13,603 nucleotides of DNA from Endomicrobiellum devescovinae. Its GTDB lineage: Bacteria; Elusimicrobiota; Endomicrobiia; Endomicrobiales; Endomicrobiaceae. This document shows, piece after piece, positions 1 to 8,718 of the stretch (positions are counted from its first letter, which is position 1; each line of letters begins with the position of its first letter). The notes under the pieces were generated by a model, which worked only from the letters and a program-made list of their open reading frames with translations, had not been told where the DNA came from and searched no databases. The position numbers were made by a program, and so were the translations under genes. Where the stretch lies: positions 1-13,603 of the forward strand of contig JAIRSK010000008.1 in assembly GCA_031255495.1 (NCBI GenBank), written 5' to 3'.

Positions 1-162
1 TTGGCAAATTTACTTGGAAATGAAATTATATCGTCAAAAGATTTTGATTATATGATTTATAAAAGTTGTTCCTATAAAGCAAAAGTTGTTGAAAAGGACG
101 AAAAAGAAACAAATGGACTAATGTTGAATACGAAAGTTCCAGAGATTACATCAGATTGTTAA
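1..162 (+). CDS. C-terminal fragment of an unrecognised protein (5' partial)
   Basis: Frame 1 is open from the first base of the window to a TAA at 160-162, giving 53 residues that end in PEITSDC. The first codon is TTG, but nothing upstream is visible, so this is most likely the tail of a longer gene. The residues are mostly polar and charged with three cysteines, and I see no membrane segment or family motif. The stop lies 21 bases before the preferred ispG start, on the same strand, so the gene is probably cotranscribed with ispG. I do not recognise the product. Confidence 0.5.
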   Translation: MANLLGNEIISSKDFDYMIYKSCSYKAKVVEKDEKETNGLMLNTKVPEITSDC

Positions 163-183
163 AACATTATTTTGGTAAGTGAA

Positions 184-1281
184 ATGAAATTTTATAAGAG
201 AAATCAAACAAGAAAAGTTAATATCGGCGGTGTTATAATAGGCGGCGGTGCGCCTATTGCTGTACAGTCTATGACTAACACAAATACAAAAGACTGGAAA
301 GCGACCGTAAAACAAATAAAACAACTTGAAGAAGTTGGTTGCGAAATAGTAAGAGTTTCTCTACCCGACATGGAGTCTGCTTATAACGTAAGCAGAATAA
401 AAAAGAATATAAAAATTCCATTGGTAGCGGACATTCATTTTGATTACAAAATAGCTTTAGAAGCAATAAAACAAGGCGTAGATAAATTGAGAATCAATCC
501 TGGAAATATAGGCTCAAAAGACAAAGTTGAAATTTTAGTAAAAGAAGCTAAAAAAGCTCATATTCCTATAAGAATTGGAGTCAATGCAGGGTCGCTAAAA
601 GAAGTTCATAATTTCTTTGACAACGCTTCACGCGCTAAAGCTCTTGCCAACGCAGCAATAGAGCATGCAAAGATTTTAGAAAAGCATGATTTTTTTGATA
701 TAATTATTTCGTTGAAAGCTTCAAATATTGATACAACGGTACAAGCGTATAAAATTTTTGCTTCAAAAAGAAATTATCCATTACATTTAGGCATAACTGA
801 ATCTGGCTCAATTTTTAGCGGTACTATAAAGTCTTCGGCGGGTCTTGGTATTATGCTTTACGATGGGATAGGCGACACGGTAAGAGTATCTTTAACTGCA
901 GATCCTGTTGAAGAGGTAAAAGTTGCATATTCTCTCCTACAATCTTTAGAACTTAGAAGTTCTGGAATAGAAATAATTTCGTGTCCCACTTGTTCAAGAA
1001 CTCAAGTTGATTTGATAAAAATAGTTTCAGATATGGAAAATAGAGTGGCAACAATAAAAAATTTAAGAAAACTTTCCAAGCCTATAAAGGTTGCGATGAT
1101 GGGTTGTGTCGTTAATGGTCCAGGAGAAGCAAAAGATGCGGATTTCGGAATAGCTGGCGGCAAAGATGGCGGAATATTGTTCAAAAATGGCGAGATTATC
1201 GGAAAAGTAAAACCTGATAACTGGGTTCCAAAGCTTGTTTCTATGATAAAAGATCGCCTGACCAACAGTTCGGAGGACTAA
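184..1281 (+). CDS. ispG: 4-hydroxy-3-methylbut-2-en-1-yl diphosphate synthase (IspG/GcpE)
   Basis: IspG makes HMBPP from methylerythritol cyclodiphosphate, the penultimate step of the non-mevalonate isoprenoid pathway, in the cytosol. It uses a [4Fe-4S] cluster and an external electron donor. The N-terminal barrel opens with the family signature APIAVQSMTNT. The C-terminal domain has the cluster ligands: Cys267 and Cys270 in CPTCSR, Cys308 in GCVVNGPGE, and Glu315. At 365 residues it has the short bacterial form without the plant insertion. I chose ATG 184 because the protein then begins just before the conserved KVNIGG region. An in-frame TTG at 172 would add four residues and cannot be excluded. 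The stop is 3 bases before greA, whose ribosome binding site lies inside the ispG end. Confidence 0.96.
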   Translation: MKFYKRNQTRKVNIGGVIIGGGAPIAVQSMTNTNTKDWKATVKQIKQLEEVGCEIVRVSLPDMESAYNVSRIKKNIKIPLVADIHFDYKIALEAIKQGVDKLRINPGNIGSKDKVEILVKEAKKAHIPIRIGVNAGSLKEVHNFFDNASRAKALANAAIEHAKILEKHDFFDIIISLKASNIDTTVQAYKIFASKRNYPLHLGITESGSIFSGTIKSSAGLGIMLYDGIGDTVRVSLTADPVEEVKVAYSLLQSLELRSSGIEIISCPTCSRTQVDLIKIVSDMENRVATIKNLRKLSKPIKVAMMGCVVNGPGEAKDADFGIAGGKDGGILFKNGEIIGKVKPDNWVPKLVSMIKDRLTNSSED

Positions 1282-1284
1282 AAA

Positions 1285-1749
1285 ATGGCAGAGATTTATT
1301 TGACAAGAGACGGCAGAGAAAAACTTATTAAAGAATTGGAAGAGCTACAAAAAAGAAAGCCTTTAATTCAAGACGAAATAGCAAGAGCTAGAGAACACGG
1401 CGATTTAAGGGAAAATGCGGAGTACCATGCCGCAAAAGAAGCTCTTACAAATCTTATGCGAAGAATAATGGAGTTAGACTCAAAAATTGCCAGAGCAAAA
1501 ATTATAGAAGATCAAAATATAGAAGGCGATAAAGTATTTATAGGAGTTAAAGTCACCATACAAGATGAAGATGGTGATAAGTACGAATATACCGTTGTAG
1601 ATTTAGAAGAGGCTGATCCTTCTACAAATAAAATATCTGTTCAGTCCCCTCTTGTGCAAGGACTGCTTGGACATAAAGCTGGAGAAACTGTTGAAGTTGA
1701 GCTACCTGCAGGCAAAACAAAGTTTAAAATATTAAAAATTTCAAGATAG
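1285..1749 (+). CDS. greA: Transcription elongation factor GreA
   Basis: GreA enters the RNA polymerase secondary channel and stimulates cleavage of backtracked transcripts. Its 154 residues match the family length of about 158. Residues 1-75 form the charged coiled-coil hairpin. Its tip carries the acidic pair Asp40 and Glu43 in GDLRENAEY, equivalent to D41/E44 of the E. coli protein. Residues from about 80 to the end form the FKBP-like domain, with the expected SPLVQGLLGHKAGE segment. The ribosome binding site GGAGG lies at 1272-1276 inside the end of ispG, so the two genes are cotranscribed and probably translationally coupled. Confidence 0.97.
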   Translation: MAEIYLTRDGREKLIKELEELQKRKPLIQDEIARAREHGDLRENAEYHAAKEALTNLMRRIMELDSKIARAKIIEDQNIEGDKVFIGVKVTIQDEDGDKYEYTVVDLEEADPSTNKISVQSPLVQGLLGHKAGETVEVELPAGKTKFKILKISR

Positions 1750-1764
1750 CTTTATGGTTTTATG

Positions 1765-1831
1765 CGTCATTGCACGCTTGACCCGCAATCTTAAATGGCA
1801 TAGAGATTCTTAGGTTTTTGCAGGAGTGACG
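1765..1831. repeat. Degenerate nested inverted-repeat (REP/MITE-like) element
   Basis: The greA-proS spacer has outer arms CGTCATTGCA (1765-1774) and TGCAGGAGTGACG (1819-1831), which are imperfect reverse complements ending in CGTCA and TGACG. Inside is a second pair, CAATCT (1786-1791) and AGATTC (1804-1809). It is richer in G and C than its surroundings. Elements beginning CGTCATTGC and ending in a complementary GTGACG are common dispersed intergenic repeats in several bacterial genomes. Assigning this one to such a family is inference. It could also act as a transcript hairpin between greA and proS. Confidence 0.5.
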
Positions 1832-1889
1832 ATGACAAGTGTATCATAACTATTTTTAGGTATAACGAGAATAATAGACAGAGGTATTT

Positions 1890-3596
1890 ATGTTTTTTAC
1901 GAAGATGTTAATCCCGACTTTAAGAGAAGCTCCTTCAGATGCAGATATAATATCTGCAAAACTGATGATTAGAGCTGGAATGATACGCAAGCTGGCTTCG
2001 GGATTTTATGAATTTTTGCCTTTAGGTTTAAAAGTTTTAAGAAAGGTTGAAAATATAATAAGAGAAGAAATGAATGCTGCTGGCGGTCAAGAGATAAGTC
2101 TTCCTTTGATATTTCCTAAAGATTTGTGGGTTGAGACTGGACGGTGGAATATTTACGGTAAAGAGCTTTTTAGACTTAAAGATAGAAAAGAAGCTGAATT
2201 TTGTTTAGCTCCTACGGCGGAAGAAGCTGTAACAGATTTAGTAAGAAAAGAAATCAAATCTTACAAGCAGCTTCCTTTGATGTTATATCAGTTTGGTGCA
2301 AAGTTTAGAGATGAAATTCGTCCGCGGTTTGGCGTTATGCGTGCTAAAGAACTTCTGATGAAAGATGCATATTCATTTCATACTGACGAAGCTGATTTGG
2401 AAAGATATTATAAAGTTATGTTTGACGCTTATACAAATGTCTGTAGAAAGTGTGGTTTTAAATTTCGTGCAGTTGAGGCTGCTTCAGGCGCTATAGGCGG
2501 ATCTTTTTCCCATGAATTTATGATTTTGGCAGATACTGGTGAGGAAGAAATCGCATGGTGCGATTGTGGGTATGGAGCAAATAGTGAAAAAGCAGAATGC
2601 TTACCCATATCTCAGCCAAAAGAAGAGTCTTTATCTTTGGAAGAAGTTTTAACCCCTAACGTCGGAGCTGTTGAAGACGTTGCAAAGTTTTTAGAGGCTT
2701 CTCCAGAAAAGTTTATTAAAACTATGATCTATAAAGCCGACGGCAACCCTGTTGTTGTTTTGGTGAGAGGAGACCATGAAATAAACGAAATAAAGCTTCA
2801 GATTTTGCTTGGCGTAGATGATATTGTACTTGCCGATGAGCAGACAGTTGTTTCTATAACTAATTCTCCTTTAGGCTTTGCTGGTCCTGTGGGACTTAAA
2901 GGCGTTAAAATTATTGCAGATTTGTCTGTAGTTAAGATTTCAAATGCAGTTAGTGGAGCAAATAAAAAAGATTATCATCTTAAAAATGTAAATTATAATA
3001 GAGATTATAATGCGGATATTGTCGCTGATATAAGAAAAGTTATGCATGGAGACATCTGTCCGAAATGTAAGAAAGAAAATTTAAGATTTTCAAGAGGTAT
3101 TGAAGTTGGGCATGTTTTTAAATTGGGTACAAAATACTCTAAATCTATGAATGCGACCTACTTGGACACAAATGGTAAAGAAAATCTTATAGTGATGGGT
3201 TGTTACGGTATAGGTGTTACAAGAATTCTTGCCGCTACTATAGAACAATCTCACGATGACAATGGAATAATATGGACTGACAATATGGCTCCTTTCAACG
3301 TCGTAGTAATACCTGTAAATTACGCCGATGCGAAAATCAAAGAAACAACAGATAAACTTTATAAAGAGTTAACTTCAAAAGGCATAGACGTTTTGGTTGA
3401 TGACAGAGATGAAAGAGCTGGTATCAAGTTTAAAGATGCCGACTTGATAGGTATTCCATACAGAATAACTATTGGAGAAAAAAATCTTGAAAAAGGGCAT
3501 GTTGAATTAAAAGCAAGAAGAGATGGCAAAGAAGGTATTAAACTTTTAAGCCCACAAGAAGCTTCGTCTGAAATAATAAGAATATTTAACAAGTAA
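1890..3596 (+). CDS. proS: Prolyl-tRNA synthetase, bacterial type with editing domain
   Basis: This class II enzyme charges tRNA-Pro with proline. At 568 residues it is close to the 572 of the E. coli enzyme. Motif 1 lies around residues 55-80, including SLPLIFPKDLW. Motif 2 starts near Phe139 with FRDEIRPRFGVMRAKE. Motif 3 starts at Gly437 with GCYGIGVTRI. Between motifs 2 and 3, roughly residues 225-395, is the INS (YbaK-like) domain that hydrolyses mischarged Ala-tRNA-Pro, with the conserved KFIKTMIYK segment. The C-terminal anticodon-binding domain contains the VDDRDERAGIKFKDADLIG stretch. ATG 1890 has GAGG at 1881-1884, five bases upstream. A hairpin follows the stop. Confidence 0.97.
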   Translation: MFFTKMLIPTLREAPSDADIISAKLMIRAGMIRKLASGFYEFLPLGLKVLRKVENIIREEMNAAGGQEISLPLIFPKDLWVETGRWNIYGKELFRLKDRKEAEFCLAPTAEEAVTDLVRKEIKSYKQLPLMLYQFGAKFRDEIRPRFGVMRAKELLMKDAYSFHTDEADLERYYKVMFDAYTNVCRKCGFKFRAVEAASGAIGGSFSHEFMILADTGEEEIAWCDCGYGANSEKAECLPISQPKEESLSLEEVLTPNVGAVEDVAKFLEASPEKFIKTMIYKADGNPVVVLVRGDHEINEIKLQILLGVDDIVLADEQTVVSITNSPLGFAGPVGLKGVKIIADLSVVKISNAVSGANKKDYHLKNVNYNRDYNADIVADIRKVMHGDICPKCKKENLRFSRGIEVGHVFKLGTKYSKSMNATYLDTNGKENLIVMGCYGIGVTRILAATIEQSHDDNGIIWTDNMAPFNVVVIPVNYADAKIKETTDKLYKELTSKGIDVLVDDRDERAGIKFKDADLIGIPYRITIGEKNLEKGHVELKARRDGKEGIKLLSPQEASSEIIRIFNK

Positions 3597-3602
3597 CTTA
3601 AA

Positions 3603-3637
3603 ATATCGCCTCTGCATAAAAAGCGCTTTGGCGATAT
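3603..3637 (+). terminator. Hairpin downstream of proS, possible terminator
   Basis: A perfect 8-bp stem is formed by ATATCGCC (3603-3610) and GGCGATAT (3630-3637). It starts six bases after the proS stop. The 19-base loop contains a further palindrome, AAGCGCTT (3621-3628). The downstream sequence is T-rich but lacks a clean uninterrupted U tract, so factor-independent termination is plausible but not certain. The rest of the spacer to 3712 shows only the permease ribosome binding site. Confidence 0.45.
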
Positions 3638-3712
3638 AGTCTTTTAATGTTTAATAATTTTTGTATCGTAGATTTTGTTAGTCAATAAAAGTAAGCGGGA
3701 GTAGAATAAAAA

Positions 3713-5131
3713 ATGAAGGATTTTTTTAAACTCAAAGAAAATAATACTACGGTTTATACTGAAATAATAGCAGGTATAACGACATTCTTTACAATGGCAT
3801 ACATTATTTTTGTAAACCCTGCTATTTTGTCACTCAATCCGGGAATGCCGTGTTTTGGTATTTTTGCCGCTACAATCTTAGCTTCGGCTTTTGGGACGAT
3901 ATTTATGGCTTTGTTTGCAAATGTTCCTTTTGCTCTTGCTCCCGGAATGGGTGCCAACGCATTCTTCACATTTGTTATATGCAAACAAATGGGTTTTTCA
4001 TGGCAAGAAGCTCTATTTATAGTAACAATATGCGGTTTTTTTATAATCCTAATAACTGTTACAGAACTTAGAAAGATGATCGTTAAAGCAATATCAGATT
4101 TTCTTAAAGATTCTATCAGCGGCGGTATAGGTCTGTTTATAGCATACATAGGTTTTAAAAATGCATCGTTCTTAAAATTCTTATCTGATTCAGGGAATTA
4201 TAGCTTGTTAGACAATGGCAGTATTATTGCAAACAGCGCTGTGGTTCCATCTTTAGCTTCTTTTAACAATCCTCATGCATTGTTGGGTCTTATAGGTCTT
4301 ATAATAATGTCCTTACTTGTTATAAAAAAAGTCAGAGGTTCAATTTTTATAGGAATAGTTGCGACTATTCTAATAGGCATTCCTATGGAAATAGTTGACA
4401 TTTCAAACGTTAAACTTTTTGATTTCTATTCTCTGAGTGCACTAAAAGACGTTGCTTTTGCGGCTTTCAGCCAAGAAGGTATTGGAAATCTTTTTTCTGA
4501 TTGGAACAAGATAATTCTTACAATAACTGCAATACTTGCTTTACTGTTATCTGTAACTTTTGACGCTATAGGTACATTTATCGGAGCAGGCAGAGTAAGC
4601 GGAATTTTTGATACTGAAGAAGAAAAAAGTCTTGCAAATAAAAAAGGTATAAATTCAAAATTTGAAAAAGCTTTGTTTTCAGATGGTATTGCAGCAGCGT
4701 TTAGTGGTCTTTTTGGTACTAGCAGCGTTACAACCTATGTTGAGAGCGCTGCGGGTATATCGGTTGGAGGCAGAACAGGTTTAACGTCGCTTGTAGTCGC
4801 TATATTGTTTTTGCTTTGTCTTCCGTTTGCTTCACTTTTTAGCATTGTTCCTTCTGAAGCTACGGCTCCTGCTTTGATTATAGTTGGGGTTCTTATGATG
4901 TCTTCAGTTATGAATATTAATTGGTCTAACCTTGAACAAGCTATTCCTGCATTTTTGACAATAAGTATAATGGCTTTTGCATTTAATATAAGCTATGGAA
5001 TAGCGGCAGGGTTTATATTCCATTGTATTATAAAGCTATTTCAAGGCAAGATAAAAGAAGTTCACCCAATATTGTCAGGTACGGCTATTCTGTTTTTAAT
5101 CAATTTCGTCATAATTGCAATTAGAGGCTAA
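3713..5131 (+). CDS. NCS2-family purine permease (AzgA/PbuG-like)
   Basis: This is a polytopic inner-membrane protein of 472 residues, with hydrophobic segments throughout and a size usual for the hypoxanthine/guanine/adenine branch of NCS2 transporters. The family takes up nucleobases, usually with protons. The N-terminus has TEIIAGITTFFTMAYI. Residues 282-288 (TFDAIGT) and 335-348 (GTSSVTTYVESAAG), followed by GGRTGLT, match the substrate-site regions of the AzgA group rather than the uracil/xanthine group. The exact base transported cannot be read from the sequence. ATG 3713 follows GGGAG (3697-3701) with 11 bases between, a slightly long spacing. The E3 gene starts immediately after its stop. 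Confidence 0.9.
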   Translation: MKDFFKLKENNTTVYTEIIAGITTFFTMAYIIFVNPAILSLNPGMPCFGIFAATILASAFGTIFMALFANVPFALAPGMGANAFFTFVICKQMGFSWQEALFIVTICGFFIILITVTELRKMIVKAISDFLKDSISGGIGLFIAYIGFKNASFLKFLSDSGNYSLLDNGSIIANSAVVPSLASFNNPHALLGLIGLIIMSLLVIKKVRGSIFIGIVATILIGIPMEIVDISNVKLFDFYSLSALKDVAFAAFSQEGIGNLFSDWNKIILTITAILALLLSVTFDAIGTFIGAGRVSGIFDTEEEKSLANKKGINSKFEKALFSDGIAAAFSGLFGTSSVTTYVESAAGISVGGRTGLTSLVVAILFLLCLPFASLFSIVPSEATAPALIIVGVLMMSSVMNINWSNLEQAIPAFLTISIMAFAFNISYGIAAGFIFHCIIKLFQGKIKEVHPILSGTAILFLINFVIIAIRG

Positions 5132-5132
5132 A

Positions 5133-6476
5133 ATGGATTCGTCAAGATATAATGTAGCTGTAATAGGCTCGGGACCAGGAGGTTTTGCCGCAGCTGTAAG
5201 AGCTGCACAATTGGGTGCGAAGACTGTTGTAATAGAAAAGTCATTTGTTGGCGGAACGTGTTTAAATTGTGGTTGTATGCCCACTAAGTTCTTATGGCAA
5301 GCGTTAAAGCTAAAACAGAAAATTCAAAAATCTTACGAATACGGGTTTAATTCAAAATTAGATCCTGTTGTTTTTTCAGATGTTATAAATAAAAGAGATA
5401 AGAATATCTCTAATATAAGAAAAGGAATGGAGTTAATTTTATCTTCTTACTCTATTGATGTTGTCAAAGGAACGGCATCATTTAAAGATAAAAACATGTT
5501 GTCTGTTTCAAATGAAGGAAGACACCTTGATATTTTAGCCGATAAAATAATTATTGCATCAGGAACAAAACCATTTTCAATCAGAGGTTTTGATTTTGAC
5601 GGAAATAAAATAATAAACTCAACAGATGCATTAAGTCTTACTAAGATTCCTAAAACTATGCTGGTTGTCGGTGGCGGAGCGATTGGTATTGAGATGGCGA
5701 CTATTTTTTCAGGTTTTGGTTGTAGCGTAACTCTTGCCGAATGCGAGGGACAACTGCTTCCAAATGAAGATGGCGAAATATCTGAAGAAATAAAAAAGAA
5801 TTTATCAAGACAAGGCGTAGAAGTTCTTACGTCTTGTGTAAACTCATTAAATAATGCAGACAAATATGAAAAGATATTGATAGTAACCGGAAGATCTCCA
5901 GTTAACGATTTTGGCATAGATAAAATCGGCGTTAAAACTACGGCAAGTAAATTTGTAGAAACTAATGAATTTTGCCAAACAAATATAGAAAATATTTATG
6001 CTGTCGGCGACATTGCAGGCAAAAATTTGCTTGCCTACACTGCTCAAAATGAGGGATGCATAGCTGCAGAGAATGCTGTCAAAGGCAACTCTTTGAAAAT
6101 AAATAATAAAGTTATTCTTCAAGTAGTTTTTTCAATGCCGCAAAGTGCCTCAGTAAAAGTTGTGGATTTCTCAAACTACAAAAATGTGTCTCTAGGAAAA
6201 TTTCCTTTTACTGCAAGCGGTAGAGCTTTTATTGAAGGTGAGCGAGCAGGATTTGTTAAATGCGCAGTGGATAAGGTTACTCAAAAACCGTTAGCTTTTT
6301 GGCTGCTTGGCGCCCATTCGGACGAGCTTATAAATACAGCTTCGCAGATTCTTGCAAATAGTGCAAATCATATATCAAGAGAATCATTTTTTCACCCGTC
6401 TTTAAGCGAGAGTTTGTTCAACGCCTATGAAGATAGTCTGAAAAAATGTACAGAATTGCCTAAGAATAGAAGCTGA
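5133..6476 (+). CDS. lpdA: Dihydrolipoamide dehydrogenase (E3/L-protein)
   Basis: This FAD flavoenzyme reoxidises dihydrolipoamide on the H-protein of glycine cleavage or the E2 of 2-oxoacid dehydrogenases, passing electrons to NAD+. The 447 residues show the FAD motif GSGPGG (12-17), the redox disulfide Cys43/Cys48 in GGTCLNCGCMPTK, the NAD motif GGGAIG, the second FAD motif AVGDIAG, and the dimer-interface base pair His421/Glu426 in HPSLSE. Cys46, between the redox cysteines, is usually Val. The segment after the NAD domain is shorter than in typical 460-475 residue members. ATG 5133 is chosen because AGAGG (5123-5127) precedes it by five bases. An upstream TTG at 5115 overlaps the permease. 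The context with gcvT downstream suggests a glycine cleavage role, but E3 is often shared among complexes. Confidence 0.9.
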   Translation: MDSSRYNVAVIGSGPGGFAAAVRAAQLGAKTVVIEKSFVGGTCLNCGCMPTKFLWQALKLKQKIQKSYEYGFNSKLDPVVFSDVINKRDKNISNIRKGMELILSSYSIDVVKGTASFKDKNMLSVSNEGRHLDILADKIIIASGTKPFSIRGFDFDGNKIINSTDALSLTKIPKTMLVVGGGAIGIEMATIFSGFGCSVTLAECEGQLLPNEDGEISEEIKKNLSRQGVEVLTSCVNSLNNADKYEKILIVTGRSPVNDFGIDKIGVKTTASKFVETNEFCQTNIENIYAVGDIAGKNLLAYTAQNEGCIAAENAVKGNSLKINNKVILQVVFSMPQSASVKVVDFSNYKNVSLGKFPFTASGRAFIEGERAGFVKCAVDKVTQKPLAFWLLGAHSDELINTASQILANSANHISRESFFHPSLSESLFNAYEDSLKKCTELPKNRS

Positions 6477-6479
6477 TGT

Positions 6480-6485
6480 GGAGGA
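6480..6485 (+). promoter_or_regulatory. Ribosome binding site deciding the start of transferase 1
   Basis: GGAGGA lies five bases before a GTG at 6491. It favours that start over the in-frame ATG at 6476, which overlaps the E3 stop by one base and has the Shine-Dalgarno sequence inside its own reading frame. The GTG start also gives VNS, which resembles the MINS start of the paralogue. Confidence 0.6.
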
Positions 6486-6490
6486 TTCTT

Positions 6491-8447
6491 GTGAATAGTC
6501 AGATAAAATACTTTTTAAATATCAAATATCCTCAAGATATAAGTTTAAAGATAAAAATAATATTATTTTATCTCATATCAGTACTTTTAATTTTTACTTT
6601 TTTTAGATTACTACTTTTGATTGCATATCCATCTGTTTTTTCAACAATATCTTTCTTTGATAAAACTATGAGCTTTATTCACGGGTTACGTTTTGATTTT
6701 GCTACTACTTGCTCGTTCTTGGGGGGGGGCTATAATTTTATTTTGCCCATATCCTAATCACCGTTATTTTATAAAATTTTGTGCAATATTACTGAGCTTA
6801 ATATTTCTTATGATAGTATTAATGTTAAGTGCTGATTTTTTTTATTTTCCTGAAGTTAGACGACATATGACCGAAGATATAATTTTAGCTTGGAGAGATA
6901 AGGATTTTATAATTACATATATAATTAAAAATTATTTATGGATTTTGATTTTGATTTGTGTGTTGTCTATTTATTTTACGAAAAAGATTTTTAAGTTTAT
7001 AGATAGACAGTATAGTCCGAAATACATGAATTTGTTTAAGCAAATAAGCATTTTGTTTGTAGTTATAGTAATTGTCGTTCTTGGTATAAGGTCAAATTTT
7101 TATTTCAAAGAAAGACCGTTAAATTTAACTAATGCTTACAGACTTCTCAAAAAAACAGAAAATATACAGCTTATTTTAAATGGAGTATTTACACAATATC
7201 ATAGTTTAGTATATGAAGATAAGGAAAAAGGTGTGATAAATAATGGTTACCCATTAGATCAGGGACTTAAAAATGCACGCAATTTCTTATTAAGCGATAA
7301 TGAAATTTTTTCAAATGAAGAATATCCTCTGATGCGTTGTTTGAAGAATACAAAGAAAACATCTAATTATAATGTTGTTATTATTCTATTAGAAAGCTGG
7401 ACGCCAAAATATATTGATTCTTTTAATGGGAATATTGGATATGGCGTCACTCCTGCTTTTGACAAAATAGCAGAGGGTGGGATTAAATTTGTAAATGCTT
7501 ATTCAGCTGGAAGCAGAAGCCAGTATGGATTAATAGCATCGCTTATTGGTATGCAAGCCGTTCCTGGAGTAATACGTTATTATGGTTTTGATATGATGTC
7601 TAGGATTACGCAAATTGCACAACCGTTTAATAAACGAGGATATTTCACGATGTACGCTCAATCTTTTCCGAGAAAATCCATCTATATGTGTTCTGTTGCA
7701 AAAGGTATACTCAATTTTAGTGAGGCTTATGGCAGCCAAGATTACACTAAATTAATGGATATTAGTAATGATTATGATGACTACGCTATGTTTGACTTTA
7801 TCTCTAAAAAGCTTGAGGACATTCATAATCAAGGCAAGCCATTTTTTATTTACGCTTTTACCGGTACTACGCATGTTCCTTTTATTCAGACTACCTCTCA
7901 ATTTGAAAAATATCCTCCAATCTCAAATGAAAATAAATATCTTAACACTTTATATTATGCTGATTATTCAATAGGATATTTCATTGAAAAAGCAAAGAAA
8001 GATGGATATTTTGATAACACAATTTTTATTTTTATGGCGGATCACCCTGTACCTTTTGCATTACATAGTATGGATACCAAACAAAGATTTAAGATTCCAT
8101 TTGTTATTTATGCTCCAAAAATTTTTAAACCACAAGTTATTAAGCATACAGTTTCTCAAGCAGATTTGATTCCAACACTTTATCATTTAATGAATATAAA
8201 TGAACCATTCTCTGCAGTTGGCGTCAATGCCCTTGATAATAATGCTAACCACTTTGCATTGATATGCGATGGTATGAACATAGTATTTGTTGATAAAAAC
8301 GGTGATTACGTTACTAGCAATCGTGACGTTATTATGGAATCTTTACTCAAAAAAAATGATACAAAATATTATGAGTTGAATAATATTTTATTATCTTTAG
8401 ACAAATCTATTGTTGAATTGTTTATACATAACAGATGGTACACTTGA
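6491..8447 (+). pseudogene. LTA-synthase-like sulfatase-fold transferase, frameshifted (phase OFF)
   Basis: This is the first of two tandem paralogues. As written, translation from GTG 6491 runs through nine G at 6721-6729 into a stop at 6755-6757, after 88 residues. The rest of the protein continues in another frame to the TGA at 8445-8447. Removing one G joins the halves into 651 residues, close to the 648 of its neighbour. The restored protein has about five N-terminal membrane helices and an external alkaline-phosphatase-superfamily domain. The expected metal-ligand Glu codon is at 7392-7394, a Ser in the nucleophile position at 7518-7520, and the Asp-His pair at 8040-8045. Nothing else in the gene is broken, which points to a reversible switch rather than decay. 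Family members move phosphoglycerol or phosphoethanolamine onto envelope glycans or lipids. The substrate here is unknown. A sequencing error in the tract is the main alternative. Confidence 0.82.
6721..6729 (+). repeat. Poly-G tract (9 G), candidate slipped-strand switch
   Basis: Nine consecutive G sit in an AT-rich gene at about codon 77 of transferase 1, near the end of the second predicted membrane helix. With nine G the frame ends at 6755-6757. With eight or eleven the full protein is read. It aligns with QGP (residues 67-69) of the paralogue, which has no tract at that point. Confidence 0.85.
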
Positions 8448-8463
8448 GTTTATAGGATAGAGT

Positions 8464-8481
8464 AAAAAGGAAAACCTTTTT
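8464..8481 (+). terminator. Short perfect hairpin after transferase 1, weak terminator candidate
   Basis: AAAAAGG (8464-8470) and CCTTTTT (8475-8481) form a 7-bp stem with a four-base loop, 17 bases after the transferase 1 stop. An alternative stem, AAACC (8472-8476) with GGTTT (8482-8486), excludes it. AAACCTTT can also pair with AAAGGTTT near 8552. Low GC makes all of these weak. The rest of the 271-base spacer (8448-8718) shows no convincing ORF or RNA gene. It does contain the ribosome binding site of the next gene. Confidence 0.3.
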
Positions 8482-8718
8482 GGTTTCTTCTTATAAAAGT
8501 AACCTAAAAATGACGTTTTTTGAATAAGAAAATTTAAACTGGTCGTTAGAGAAAGGTTTTAGAAAAAGGGATAGTAAGGAAACAAAGTTAAAGTTGAAGT
8601 AGATTGTTAAGATTAGAGCTTTTTTAGTGTTATGAATTTGCAGACAAAAGAACTATCTAGTCGCTCTTATATTTTTATAGCATCTTAAATAATATATTTT
8701 TTCTTGGAAAGAACATAA

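Noticed and set aside
3754..4149. 131-codon open frame on the - strand inside the permease
   Set aside because: It is an antisense shadow of a well-supported membrane protein and shows no family motif.
5447..5917. 156-codon open frame on the - strand inside the E3 gene
   Set aside because: It lies wholly antisense to a conserved flavoenzyme and has no recognisable features.
6693..8447. A stand-alone gene starting at TTG 6693
   Set aside because: The apparent N-terminus before the G tract is an out-of-frame reading of the upstream half. The homology to the paralogue switches frame exactly at the tract, so this is the body of one frameshifted gene.
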